Below the pieces are notes generated by a model, which saw nothing but the letters and a program-made list of their open reading frames with translations, did not search any database and was not told the origin of the DNA. A program made the position numbers and the translations under genes. A DNA stretch of 61,668 nucleotides from Psychrobacter sp. 72-O-c (GTDB taxonomy: Bacteria > Pseudomonadota > Gammaproteobacteria > Pseudomonadales > Moraxellaceae). The stretch spans positions 1 through 61,668 of the forward strand of contig NZ_CAJHBI010000022.1 of assembly GCF_904846605.1 (NCBI RefSeq). The letters are read 5' to 3'. Positions 1 to 8,606 of this stretch are shown here, one piece after another; position 1 is the first letter of the stretch; each line of letters starts with the position of its first letter.

Positions 1-125
1 CTCGCCATCGCAGTGTGACTGGGTTTATCACCAATCTGTTGTCAGGACTGATAGCTTATTGTTGGTTTCCCTACAAACCAACCCTCAAAAATGTGGCTGG
101 CTTTAAAGAAGTTGGGGAAATATGA
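1..125 (+). CDS. IS982-like transposase, C-terminal end (partial)
   Basis: An open frame enters from the left edge (codons in phase with base 3) and stops at TGA 123-125. The roughly 40 visible residues begin RHRSVTGFITNLLSGLIAYC and continue to a lysine/proline-rich tail. The RHRS block followed by a hydrophobic N-L-GLIAY segment resembles the end of IS982-family DDE transposases; that assignment is from memory of the family. The catalytic core lies outside the window, so intactness cannot be judged. A probable terminal inverted repeat follows at 151-168. Confidence 0.6.
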   Translation, partial: RHRSVTGFITNLLSGLIAYCWFPYKPTLKNVAGFKEVGEI

Positions 126-150
126 ATGTTATCAGTAGCTTAATGGAGGA

Positions 151-168
151 CTTATCCCGAATTCAGGT
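151..168. repeat. Probable right terminal inverted repeat of the IS982-like element
   Basis: The 18 bases CTTATCCCGAATTCAGGT lie 26 bases after the transposase stop. Read inward from the outer edge they give ACCTGAATTCGGGATAAG, the AC-start and GAATTCGGG-type end I associate with IS982 elements. The matching left end is outside the window. Confidence 0.45.
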
Positions 169-541
169 TATAATAGTATCAATTGCTTATCAATGCTTCA
201 GTACGTATTTGGAAAACACCGTCGGCTTATAGGCATATCTTACCGTCGTATCACTTCCGTGTTACGCGTCGCTGTCCTATTTATTTATAAATGGTAAGGA
301 AGCTGGTTGAAAGTTGAACGAATATAGTATGATAAGCGTTATCTTGCTAGCGCGTCTTATTGATTTACCAGCCGCACGTAACTATTGGCGTATCTACTTT
401 ATTGAGTATTAACTATACAATACGAAGACCTAGTATTAGCACCTAAGATTAAAAATCCCCATTACTAAGCCAACTATTAAAAAATCAGCTACCAAAAAGC
501 CAAATAATAAATAACCCCTAAAATGATAGAGAGAGTTAAGT
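169..541. other. Spacer between the IS end and slt
   Basis: No convincing gene. The first part is more GC-balanced (around 225-280) and becomes AT-rich towards the lytic transglycosylase. An AGAGAG purine run at about 529-534 precedes the ATG at 542 and is the only obvious translation signal. The slt promoter must lie here or in the IS end, but I cannot assign -35/-10 boxes confidently. Confidence 0.4.
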
Positions 542-2662
542 ATGATTAAGCACCGCGCTGCCAAAAACATTCATGGCAACAGTTATGACCACAACGTCAT
601 GCTTAAATCTACCGCAAGCAGTAGCTCTAGACCCGTTAATGTTAGCTCGCTGCGCGTTGGTGCGCTGAGCTTGGCAACAGCGATGAGCGCGCTCGGGTTA
701 TCACAGGTGGCCTGTGCAGAGCCGGCGCCTTATGGTGGTAGCTACCAGCAGGACAACAGCGTTGATTCCTTTACCGCCGCAGCACAGGCAGCAGATCGCG
801 GGGATATCAGTGCACTATATAACTATGAGCAATTGATGAGCGGTGGCCTATTTGCTATGTATCCTACTTACTGGCGCATGAACTTAGATTTGAGTTCGCA
901 AAGCTCGGCGGCGGTATCGCAGTTTGTACGTCAATACCCCAATACCGTTATGGCAGAAAAGCTAGTAGCAGATTTTGCTGAGACCAAAGCGGCATCAGGT
1001 GATTACGCCTCCGTACGGCAAGTGGCGAACTTAATCACCAATGCGGATAGTAGTGAGCGCTGTGCGATTGGACTTGGCTTTAATAACGGCGGCGATACTA
1101 TGCGTGCGCTGGCCGAGAAGTCAGACGTTTGGTTGACTACCTTAAAGCAGCCAGCTTTGTGCGAACAGCTGGCAACGGAGATGAATAATAATGCGCTGAT
1201 TAGCAATCAAGACCGTGCAGCCCGTCTCAAGCGCATGCTACGTAAAGGTAAGACCGGCGACATTATGGCGCTATCGTCACGCTTGGGTACACCGATTGCC
1301 TATTCCGCGTTGAGTGAAATTCAGCTCAATCCAAGCGCGTTCCTTAGTCGTTTTGGCAGGCAGCCGAATAGCCAGATCAATCAATATCTGTATTTATATG
1401 CCATCGGACGTATCGCAGATAAGTCCTATCGCGAGGCGGCGATGCAAGTGGATTTTGACGTCAGGCAAGACAATCAGCGCTCAGCACGATTGTTAAATGA
1501 TGACACCCGCCGCTATGCGTATCGTATTCTTGGGGTTAAGCGCATGAGCCACACCACCGATGATGGCTTTGACTCTGAAGCCGTTGATTGGTTTCGTACT
1601 AGCTTAGATGATGACTTTAACTTTGAAGAAGCCGAAGATTACGCCAAAGCTGCCATCCGTTTTGGTCGCTGGAACGACGTGATTGAGGCCATCTCACAGA
1701 TGGATTCTGAGACCCAGAAGGACAACCAGTGGCAGTATTGGCTAGCACGCGCCTATGAACAATCAAGCGATAGTAGCAAACGCAATATCGCCAAAAATAT
1801 GTATCAGCATCTGGCCAAGAGCAATGAATATTATGGTCTAATGGCAAAAGATAAAGTCGGTCAACGTTTTGATGCTGGTCGCTTAGGCGGTAACAATTTA
1901 CCCAGCGTGAGTGGTAGGGATCGCGCGCGTGTCATGCAAGACCCAGGCTTCGCTCGCGCATTTGCATTATACAACGCAGAGGCTAGCCGTGCTTATGCCA
2001 ATCGAGAGTGGAACTGGGCGGTGAAGGTGGCGCGTGATAATCGTGATGACAAGCTGATTATTGCTGCTGCTAGCCAAGCGCATGACATGGGCTGGCTCGA
2101 TCGCGCTATCTATGCCATTGATAATACTGATAATGCCAATAGTTTGGCGCTATCGCATCCAATGCCGCACCAAGATGCGGTTGTGCGCTATAGTCAGTCA
2201 GCTGGAATTGATCCAGCGTGGGCCTATGGCATTATGCGCCAAGAGAGCCGCTTTGTAACCTCAGCGCGCTCTAATGTAGGAGCCAGTGGTTTGATGCAAA
2301 TCATGCCCGATACAGCAAAATACATTGCCCGTAATTTAGGCGAGTCGTATAGTGCTAGCGGTGCGAACAGCGGCGATACTAATATTCGCTATGGTACTTG
2401 GTATATGAGTGATATCTTAGGGAAGCTGAACTATCAGCCGGTACTGGCAACTGCGGGCTATAATGCTGGTCCTAATAAGGCTAAGCGCTGGCAGCCAACT
2501 TATGGCGCGCTTGCCGCCGATCAGTATGTCGAATCGATTGCTTACCCTGAAACTCGCGATTACGTCAAGCATGTGATGGAAAATGCTACTATTTATAGTA
2601 GTTTATTGGGTCGTCCTGAGCCCATCAGTCAGCGTATGGGTACGATTCCCGCTTCGTTTTAA
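542..2662 (+). CDS. slt: Soluble lytic murein transglycosylase (Slt70-like)
   Basis: Cleaves the MurNAc-GlcNAc bond of peptidoglycan in the periplasm, leaving 1,6-anhydro-MurNAc ends; the products feed the AmpD recycling route encoded at 10.3 kb. The 706-residue protein has a signal peptide (hydrophobic core about 37-58, likely cut near A59), a long alpha-helical superhelix as in Slt70, and a C-terminal SLT domain. The catalytic acid is E568 in MRQESRF, followed by GASGLMQIMPDTA and AGYNAGP, all hallmarks of family 1 lytic transglycosylases. It is somewhat longer than E. coli Slt because of an N-terminal extension; Met20 (599) is a possible shorter start. An AGAGAG site supports the ATG at 542. 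It appears to be a single-gene unit. Confidence 0.93.
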   Translation: MIKHRAAKNIHGNSYDHNVMLKSTASSSSRPVNVSSLRVGALSLATAMSALGLSQVACAEPAPYGGSYQQDNSVDSFTAAAQAADRGDISALYNYEQLMSGGLFAMYPTYWRMNLDLSSQSSAAVSQFVRQYPNTVMAEKLVADFAETKAASGDYASVRQVANLITNADSSERCAIGLGFNNGGDTMRALAEKSDVWLTTLKQPALCEQLATEMNNNALISNQDRAARLKRMLRKGKTGDIMALSSRLGTPIAYSALSEIQLNPSAFLSRFGRQPNSQINQYLYLYAIGRIADKSYREAAMQVDFDVRQDNQRSARLLNDDTRRYAYRILGVKRMSHTTDDGFDSEAVDWFRTSLDDDFNFEEAEDYAKAAIRFGRWNDVIEAISQMDSETQKDNQWQYWLARAYEQSSDSSKRNIAKNMYQHLAKSNEYYGLMAKDKVGQRFDAGRLGGNNLPSVSGRDRARVMQDPGFARAFALYNAEASRAYANREWNWAVKVARDNRDDKLIIAAASQAHDMGWLDRAIYAIDNTDNANSLALSHPMPHQDAVVRYSQSAGIDPAWAYGIMRQESRFVTSARSNVGASGLMQIMPDTAKYIARNLGESYSASGANSGDTNIRYGTWYMSDILGKLNYQPVLATAGYNAGPNKAKRWQPTYGALAADQYVESIAYPETRDYVKHVMENATIYSSLLGRPEPISQRMGTIPASF

Positions 2663-2694
2663 AACAACTGGCTAATTTTTAAAGCTTTTTTAGT

Positions 2695-2726
2695 AATGAC
2701 AACTTCGAGGTTGGCATTATTTAGTG
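2695..2726 (+). terminator. Weak terminator-like hairpin after slt
   Basis: Nine-base arms (2695-2703 and 2710-2718, one mismatch) enclose a TTCGAG loop and are followed by a short, interrupted T stretch. Placed 33 bases after the slt stop. The T tract is poor, so termination is uncertain. Confidence 0.35.
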
Positions 2727-2971
2727 ATTAACGTTGAATTTACGTTTTTGCTGTAGATTAAAAAAAGCGTTTTGCTACTATTGCCTAAGTTGGCGTCCAT
2801 ATTTTTCTAAAACTGTCTTGTTCTTAGATTATTTGGTATTTATATCTTGAGCACTGTAAATTTTGAGCGCTATAAATTATGAACCCTATAATCTGAGCTC
2901 ATAGACCCTGTTTGATAACTGCTAAATGCCGTATTACTTATGACACTTGTTATTTACAACAAAAGTTACTT

Positions 2972-3763
2972 ATGATAAAAAAACATTTAAATCTGCCGAT
3001 ATTATTAAAGAACGGACGTCAGTTATCTGCGCATACACGAACGTGGCGTGCGTTTGAAGCAAAGCTATCAGAAAAAGCACCGTCACCAGAAAACATAGGT
3101 GACAGCCTAACGGGTAAAAAACCTAAGTATATATGTCATACTTTACTTAGCGTTGTCGGTTTAGTATTGCTGCCTGTATTTGCTCTACCCGCACATGCCG
3201 CTAGTGCGGTTAAGACTGGACAACGGGTATTGATGATTGAGATGACGCCCGCATTGTGTAATCTGCAACCCTCGCGCGCCCGTATGCGCCAGTGTTTGGA
3301 GGGTTATTCTTTGACAGTATCTGGTCTCGATCTTGGTTATGGTGAGCGCTGTGGACGAGGTAGCGAGACACGCCTAACGCCCTTACAGTTAAAAGTGGTC
3401 AATCGCATCATGCCGGATGTCACTGTCCGCACCCAAGTTTGGCAGTATTACGGCGCTTGTAGTCCGCTGAGTGCGAGCAGTTACTTTCGTCAAATCGTTA
3501 ATCTTGCTGGAGAGTTAAAGTTACCCAGTGAATTGAACACAGGCAATAGTTATACCGTCTCCAAATCGCGCTTTATTAGGCAAATGACCCGTCTAAACAG
3601 TGGTATGACGTCCTCTAGTATTGACTTAATTTGCCAAGCTGGTACTCGTCGCCAGACGGTACTTACCGATGTTCACGTTTGTTATGAAGGCAGTGAATTT
3701 GGCAGCTGTAACAACATAGTAGACAATTGCGGCTCAAATTTTATCATCTCAGGTGGTAAATAA
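2972..3763 (+). CDS. RNase I/T2-family protein lacking both catalytic histidines
   Basis: A 263-residue exported protein. A charged N-terminus precedes a hydrophobic segment (about 57-76) ending ALPAHAAS, a plausible signal peptide. The mature part follows the E. coli RNase I outline: MTPALCNL (92-99), LTPLQLKVVNRIMP (135-148), WQYYGAC then YFRQIV (157-176), TVSKSRF (195-201), CQAGTRRQTVLTDVHVC (221-237) and NCGSNF (252-257). In active RNase T2 enzymes the first catalytic motif is HGLWP and the second contains KHG; here they read SGLDL (117-121) and YYG (159-161), so both histidines are gone. Eight cysteines remain after the signal, suggesting a disulfide-stabilised fold. Probably a binding or inhibitory pseudoenzyme; function unknown. 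The ATG at 2972 is chosen over an upstream TTG at 2912. Confidence 0.7.
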   Translation: MIKKHLNLPILLKNGRQLSAHTRTWRAFEAKLSEKAPSPENIGDSLTGKKPKYICHTLLSVVGLVLLPVFALPAHAASAVKTGQRVLMIEMTPALCNLQPSRARMRQCLEGYSLTVSGLDLGYGERCGRGSETRLTPLQLKVVNRIMPDVTVRTQVWQYYGACSPLSASSYFRQIVNLAGELKLPSELNTGNSYTVSKSRFIRQMTRLNSGMTSSSIDLICQAGTRRQTVLTDVHVCYEGSEFGSCNNIVDNCGSNFIISGGK

Positions 3764-4139
3764 TACGGCCTCCAACATTCTTTTTATGAGAGTCTTCATT
3801 AAAAGATTCTTACTCAATAAAGTTGCCTTTTGATCATTCTTTGATCCTCTCTCATGAGTTATCTCTATAAATTTCCTCATAGCACAAACTTCTGACTGTA
3901 TAAAATGTAACAATATAGACGCCAGCAAGCGCGGTATTGTCCCTAGACGATTCACCAAACGAAGTGCTACACTAGTTTTCGGTTTACGACCATTACCCTG
4001 TAGTAAGACTATCTCCAAAATATCCATATTGGAAATGACTATATTCAACATGACTATGTCTAAAAGGGTAATGAAAGTCTAAAATGCCTGTGTCTGAAAA
4101 TATGACAAAATTATCTAATAATCAATTAGGGACTATTCT
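3764..4139. other. Spacer upstream of mdh
   Basis: AT-rich DNA with no supported gene. A 100-codon minus-strand frame crosses it but has no recognisable domain and overlaps the end of the RNase T2-like gene. AGGGAC at about 4128-4133 serves as the mdh ribosome site. Confidence 0.4.
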
Positions 4140-5123
4140 ATGAAACAGCCTGTACGTGTTGCCGTAACTGGCGCCGCTGGTAATATCAGCTATGCCATGC
4201 TTTTTCGTATTGCATCTGGTGAGATGCTAGGTAAAGATCAGCCAGTAATTTTGCAATTACTTGAAATCGCTCCAGCACTTGACGCACTTAAAGGTGTGGT
4301 CATGGAATTAGAAGACTGTGCATTTCCTCTATTAGCAGGTATCGTGCAAACTGATGATGCTAATGTCGCTTTTAAAGATATTGACTATGCTTTACTAGTA
4401 GGCTCACGCCCTCGTGGCCCAGGTATGGAACGTAAAGACCTGTTAGAGGCCAACGCTGCGATTTTCTCGGCACAAGGTAAAGCACTTAATGATGTCGCAA
4501 GCCGTGATGTTAAAGTTCTGGTAGTAGGTAACCCTGCTAATACCAACGCCGTTATCGCTCAGCGTAACGCACCAGATCTAGACCCACGCAACTTCACTGC
4601 GATGACTCGTTTGGATCACAACCGCGCAATGGCGCAATTGGCTGGCAAAACTGACAGCACTATTAATGACGTGAAAAAGATGATCATCTGGGGCAACCAT
4701 TCCTCAACTCAGTATCCTGATCTGACTGCTTGCACGGTAAACGGTAAGTCTGCGCTAGATTTAGTAGATCGTGATTGGTACGAAAACACTTATATCCCAG
4801 AAGTACAACAACGCGGTGCAGCAATTATTAAAGCACGTGGTGCCTCTTCTGCGGCCTCTGCTGCCAATGCTGCTATTGCACACGTGCGTACGTGGGTAAT
4901 GGGGACTGAAGACAACGATTGGGTCTCAATGGGCGTTTATTCTAATGGCGAATACGGTATTTCTGAAGGCTTGATTTACTCATTCCCTTGTACTTGCAAA
5001 AACGGCGACTGGTCCATCGTTGCTGACGTTGATGTGTCATCAGACTTCTCAAAAGAGAAGATGGCTGCTACTGAGCAAGAGCTTAGCGAAGAGCGTGACG
5101 CAGTATCCCATCTACTACCATAA
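4140..5123 (+). CDS. mdh: Malate dehydrogenase (NAD-dependent)
   Basis: Interconverts malate and oxaloacetate in the citric acid cycle, in the cytoplasm. The 327-residue length is typical of the cytosolic-type bacterial MDH. The N-terminal Rossmann loop is [11 protein letters not shown], the substrate-binding segment is [13 protein letters not shown] with its arginines, TRLDHNRA carries the NAD/substrate contact and catalytic Asp region, and [11 protein letters not shown] holds the catalytic histidine. All key residues are present. Single-gene unit with a strong terminator at 5197-5222. The SD-like AGGGAC just upstream supports the start. Confidence 0.96.
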   Translation: MKQPVRVAVTGAAGNISYAMLFRIASGEMLGKDQPVILQLLEIAPALDALKGVVMELEDCAFPLLAGIVQTDDANVAFKDIDYALLVGSRPRGPGMERKDLLEANAAIFSAQGKALNDVASRDVKVLVVGNPANTNAVIAQRNAPDLDPRNFTAMTRLDHNRAMAQLAGKTDSTINDVKKMIIWGNHSSTQYPDLTACTVNGKSALDLVDRDWYENTYIPEVQQRGAAIIKARGASSAASAANAAIAHVRTWVMGTEDNDWVSMGVYSNGEYGISEGLIYSFPCTCKNGDWSIVADVDVSSDFSKEKMAATEQELSEERDAVSHLLP

Positions 5124-5196
5124 GTAGATAAACAGCTAGATAAATTGTTGATTTTCTGGCTTGTTATTAAAAAAGCTAGCAATTTGAAGTGAAAAG

Positions 5197-5222
5197 GCCC
5201 TCCTAAGTTTGAGGGCTTTTTT
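5197..5222 (+). terminator. Rho-independent terminator of mdh
   Basis: GCCCTC (5197-5202) pairs with GAGGGC (5211-5216) across an 8-base loop and is followed by six Ts. It lies 74 bases past the mdh stop. Confidence 0.9.
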
Positions 5223-5432
5223 GTATCTTCAACTTTTGTCATTACTTGGATACTAATATAAAAGACGTTAACATAAGTGGTAACGTTGAATAACAGCTTT
5301 TAAAATAAGCTTTGCTACAATAAATGAGTATTCGAAAGTTTGGATATAACTTAAATATAAAAAAGCAGATAAACAACAAGCCATAAAAAATAAACCAGCA
5401 CGACTAACCAACAACCTTCGAGGAGAAAAACG

Positions 5433-5672
5433 ATGTTAGGTGAACCAGATTATAGCATTAACGATTTATTTGCTCAGTTAGGGCTTGAAAGCTCAGATGA
5501 CGCTATCAATAAATTTGTCGAAGAACATCAGTTGGCAAAAAGCGAAAAGTTAACAGAATCTAATGTTTGGACAGACAGTCAACGCATGTTTTTACAAGAA
5601 GAATGGACCAAAGATGCGGCGTGGGTTGAGATTATTGACGATCTGAATGTACGTATGCACCCAGACGCCTAA
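5433..5672 (+). CDS. DUF2789 family protein
   Basis: A 79-residue acidic soluble protein resembling the DUF2789 family found in many gammaproteobacteria. Features seen: an N-terminal LFAQLGLESSDDAINKFVEEH segment predicted helical, and a C-terminal FLQEEWTKDAAWVEIIDDLN segment. No catalytic motif or membrane segment. The start has a good SD (CGAGGAGA about 8 bases upstream). It stands alone between two terminators. Function unknown. Confidence 0.8.
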   Translation: MLGEPDYSINDLFAQLGLESSDDAINKFVEEHQLAKSEKLTESNVWTDSQRMFLQEEWTKDAAWVEIIDDLNVRMHPDA

Positions 5673-5721
5673 TTGCTTATTATTGGCTGAAATATTCTAA
5701 ATTAATAAAAATTAGTAATAA

Positions 5722-5752
5722 AAAACCCACAACGCTCGCGCTTGTGGGTTTT
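5722..5752. terminator. Bidirectional terminator between the DUF2789 gene and ribF
   Basis: AAAACCCACAA (5722-5732) pairs perfectly with TTGTGGGTTTT (5742-5752) around a 9-base loop. The A run on one side and T run on the other let it serve both the plus-strand DUF2789 gene and the minus-strand ribF gene, whose 3' ends converge here. Confidence 0.9.
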
Positions 5753-5775
5753 GTTTTCGTATTATATGCAGCCTG

Positions 5776-6828
5776 TTAATCAGGCTGCTGCGCACGCCAT
5801 TCAAGTAAATCTGTGACATCGTTATTAATGCCAGATTTTAGCGCCTCAAGACCGTCATAATGACGTTCACCGTGTAAAAAATGCAAAAATCGAACGTGTA
5901 ATGTTTGTTCATATAAGTCCGCGTGGAACTGCGGGAAATGTACTTCTAGGCGCCAGTCATGTCCTTTATCGACGGACGGTCTGATACCAACACTAGCCGT
6001 ACCAAATAAGCTATGCGAGCGCAGACCGGCTACCCCTGTCTGTCCCTTTTCTACTAATGTAGTTAGTCCATTAGGTATGATTTGCCCATACTTATCCAGA
6101 CTCACCACGTCAACAGCAAAGATACCGTGTAAGGCGGGTTTGAGTCGCGCCAAGTCGATATTAGCAGTTGGGAAGTCCAAGGTACGGCCAATTTTGTCAC
6201 CACCAATCACTAAGCCAGTGATAGCATAATCACGGCCAAGTAGCTGATTAGCAGCAGAGATATCACCTGCTAACAATAAATCACGAACACGGGTAGAGCT
6301 GATACGCTCAGCGGTATCTTTATTAACAGGGTTGTCGTCAGTGACCGTATGTAGGTTGGTCACGTGCAAGCCATAGTTACGCAAAAATTGACTGTCACCG
6401 GTACGATCATGGCCAAAACGGAAATCATCGCCTAATACTAATGCCTGTACGTTTAAGCGCAGTGCCAAAAGATCAGCGAAAGCTTGTGCAGACAATGAAC
6501 GAAAATCAGTATCGAAACCTGCTACGATTAAGGTTTCGACCCCGTACTCGGCTAGCAAGGCTTGTTTTTCTGCTAAATTAGTCAGGCGCGCAGGGGCAGT
6601 AGCCGGTGCAAAGAACTCACGTGGCTGTGGCTCAAATATCATTACCGCCGCGCTCAGCTTTTGCTCATCCGCCAATGTGCGCACTTGGGCGAGCATCGCT
6701 TGATGACCCAGATGGACACCATCGAAGTTGCCAATAGTAAGCACACAAGGCGCTAACTCTATTAGACTGGTATCCGTAGGCGCCTTGCTTGGTAACGCAA
6801 TCAGTTGCTCAAGAAAATAGGTATTCAT
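5776..6828 (-). CDS. ribF: Bifunctional riboflavin kinase / FAD synthetase
   Basis: Phosphorylates riboflavin to FMN and adenylylates FMN to FAD. The 350-residue protein has an N-terminal nucleotidyltransferase domain with TIGNFDGVHLGHQAML (HxGH-type) and ISSTRVRDLLLAGDI, then a C-terminal flavokinase domain with GGDKIGRTLDFPTANI and the final VHFPQFHADLYEQTLHVRF region, both as in bacterial RibF. The start is set at ATG 6826-6828 because the upstream 16 codons do not match the family; the ATG at 6876 is the longer alternative. No FMN riboswitch is visible upstream. Confidence 0.94.
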   Translation of the reverse strand: MNTYFLEQLIALPSKAPTDTSLIELAPCVLTIGNFDGVHLGHQAMLAQVRTLADEQKLSAAVMIFEPQPREFFAPATAPARLTNLAEKQALLAEYGVETLIVAGFDTDFRSLSAQAFADLLALRLNVQALVLGDDFRFGHDRTGDSQFLRNYGLHVTNLHTVTDDNPVNKDTAERISSTRVRDLLLAGDISAANQLLGRDYAITGLVIGGDKIGRTLDFPTANIDLARLKPALHGIFAVDVVSLDKYGQIIPNGLTTLVEKGQTGVAGLRSHSLFGTASVGIRPSVDKGHDWRLEVHFPQFHADLYEQTLHVRFLHFLHGERHYDGLEALKSGINNDVTDLLEWRAQQPD

Positions 6829-7116
6829 AAATTTACAGCTATGATTAGACCAAATAAAAAATGAAAAACACATCATTAATAAAAGTTGAGGTGTCTAAAG
6901 CCAGCCATTATAAAGTAAAATAGCAATGCTGACATTACTAAAGGCCCATCTTTAACACCCCATTTCTAACGTTCCCTTATTAATACCATTCCCAAAAGCC
7001 AAAGATAACGAGGAAGACAGAGGCAAGCACTACAGTAGTAAGCTTAGAGAGTCTGACAAAGCTAGCTTGCTTTTTAAGTTTGGTATAACTATAAATCACT
7101 AACAATGAGAACTATT

Positions 7117-7731
7117 ATGTCTGATATTAACGCTGCGCCGCCTATATTAATGATAGATAAGCTTAATGATCAATTTGTAGTGCAGCGTGCAGGTATTGAT
7201 GATTTATCAGCTATTTTGGCCATTTATAACCAAAGTATCGCTGGCAAACAGGCCACGGCCAATTTAGTGCCGGTCACTACTGAGGAACGCGCTGCTTGGT
7301 TTGATGATCACCTTAACAATCCTAGCCGTCCAATTTATGTGATTAAAACAATAAATACTATTTTAGGAGGCGATCAAAGCGTTCAAATTGATCAGACAGA
7401 ACCATCACCTACTATTATAGCTTGGGGTAGTTTTAGTGATTTATATGAGCGTATTGCTTACCACATCAGTAGTGAAATTAGTGTTTATTTGCACCAAGAC
7501 TATCAGGGAAGAGGGCTTGGTAGCTTATTAACCCGCTGGATGCTAACTCAAGCGCCAAGCTTAGGTATTAAAAACGTAGTAGCGCTTGTTTTTGCTCATA
7601 ACCAACCAAGCCTAGGTTTGTTTTATAAGCTTGGTTTTGAGCAGTGGGGCTACATGCCACAAGTCTGTGATATGCAAGGCTTTATCGCTGACGTGGTCAT
7701 GCTAGGAAAAACGATAACATCGGATAAATGA
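7117..7731 (+). CDS. GNAT-family N-acetyltransferase (phosphinothricin/amine type)
   Basis: Transfers an acetyl group from acetyl-CoA to an amino group; the substrate is unknown. The protein starts its fold with AGIDDLSAILAIYNQSI, typical of the Pat/YncA-like branch, and has the acetyl-CoA pyrophosphate loop in HQDYQGRGLGSLLTRWM. The C-terminal motif B region reads NQPSLGLFYKLGFEQWG. About 204 residues with the ATG at 7117, or 208 with the ATG at 7105; neither has a strong SD. Stand-alone gene divergent from ribF. A functional name such as phosphinothricin acetyltransferase would be over-specific. Confidence 0.85.
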   Translation: MSDINAAPPILMIDKLNDQFVVQRAGIDDLSAILAIYNQSIAGKQATANLVPVTTEERAAWFDDHLNNPSRPIYVIKTINTILGGDQSVQIDQTEPSPTIIAWGSFSDLYERIAYHISSEISVYLHQDYQGRGLGSLLTRWMLTQAPSLGIKNVVALVFAHNQPSLGLFYKLGFEQWGYMPQVCDMQGFIADVVMLGKTITSDK

Positions 7732-7796
7732 GTTTGCAGAATAAGACAAAAATTAGCCTCATTGCTACTGCTGCTCATCCTTTACGCGTAATGCTT

Positions 7797-8426
7797 TTAG
7801 CCCAAAATTTTCCATTTGCCATTTATTTTTTGTAGCTCATAGGTCAAGGGTGCAGGCTCACTTTGGTCTTTTAGCCTCAGCTCACCTGAGATAGTGGCAC
7901 GGGTTTTATCGCTATTGTATTTAGTATTCGTAATGCTAACGCCTTCGACTGTCTGCTGGAAAGCATATTGAGTCTTGGCAAGCTCATCAACAAAATTGGC
8001 CATATCAACTTTATAATAGCTCGCAGCCTGTTTAACATCGCCATAATATAAAGTATCAAGTGCTTGCTTGACCGTGTCCTCTGGCGTACCTGCTTGGGTA
8101 GGATTTTTTACCAGACTTGGCTGCTTGTCATCTGCTGCTGCCGGATTGATAACGTCGCTAACCGCAGCGGTGTCCGTCGTGGTCTCATTATCATCAGAGG
8201 TAATGGTTTGTTGTTCTGCATCGTTTTTATTATCAGTAGTACTAATCGCTGTCGTTTGGTCCGTCGTCACTGAGTCCTGAGAGGTGACGTCAGCGGTTTC
8301 ATCAATAGCAACCTCTGTTTCTACGCTATCATTGTTACTACAACCACTTAACAACAGTCCTGTAGTCAATACACCTGTGGCGAGCATCATTGGCAACCGT
8401 TGAAACGTTAACTGTTTGGCTATCAT
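7797..8426 (-). CDS. DUF4878-like lipoprotein
   Basis: A 209-residue probable lipoprotein. The hydrophobic N-terminus (LATGVLTTGLLLSGC) ends in a lipobox with Cys29 as lipidated residue. Residues about 30-110 are a Thr/Asp/Ser-rich low-complexity linker, which probably spans periplasm or wall. The C-terminal 95 residues, beginning GTPEDTVKQALDTLYYGD and ending LQKINGKWKILG, look like a DUF4878 / NTF2-like cystatin-fold domain. The ATG at 8424-8426 has GAGG about 6-9 bases upstream, supporting it over the longer frame to 8495. Function unknown; an accessory envelope role is a guess. Confidence 0.75.
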   Translation of the reverse strand: MIAKQLTFQRLPMMLATGVLTTGLLLSGCSNNDSVETEVAIDETADVTSQDSVTTDQTTAISTTDNKNDAEQQTITSDDNETTTDTAAVSDVINPAAADDKQPSLVKNPTQAGTPEDTVKQALDTLYYGDVKQAASYYKVDMANFVDELAKTQYAFQQTVEGVSITNTKYNSDKTRATISGELRLKDQSEPAPLTYELQKINGKWKILG

Positions 8427-8522
8427 ATCGAACCTCAAAATTCTTTTATCTATTAATAAGCAATTATGACAACTCTTAACGCTATTAACAGTCAATAATT
8501 CATTGAACCTTGTGCCTGTTTG

Positions 8523-8594
8523 GTAAAGCGTCGCCAGTTAGTAAAGCGTCGCCAGTTAGTAAAGCGTTGCCAATTAGTAAAGCGTCGCTAAACA
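8523..8594. repeat. Four tandem 18-bp repeats
   Basis: The unit GTAAAGCGTCGCCAGTTA occurs at 8523-8540 and 8541-8558, then with two changes at 8559-8576, then a degraded copy from 8577. The array sits between the murJ stop (minus strand) and the lipoprotein start, so it lies in the leader or promoter region of the lipoprotein gene. No coding potential. Confidence 0.85.
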
Positions 8595-8606
8595 GTCATA
8601 ACCCAT

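Noticed and set aside
3749..4051. 100-codon minus-strand frame between the RNase T2-like gene and mdh
   Set aside because: No recognised domain, overlaps the upstream gene's end, no good SD. Kept only as a note in the spacer entry.
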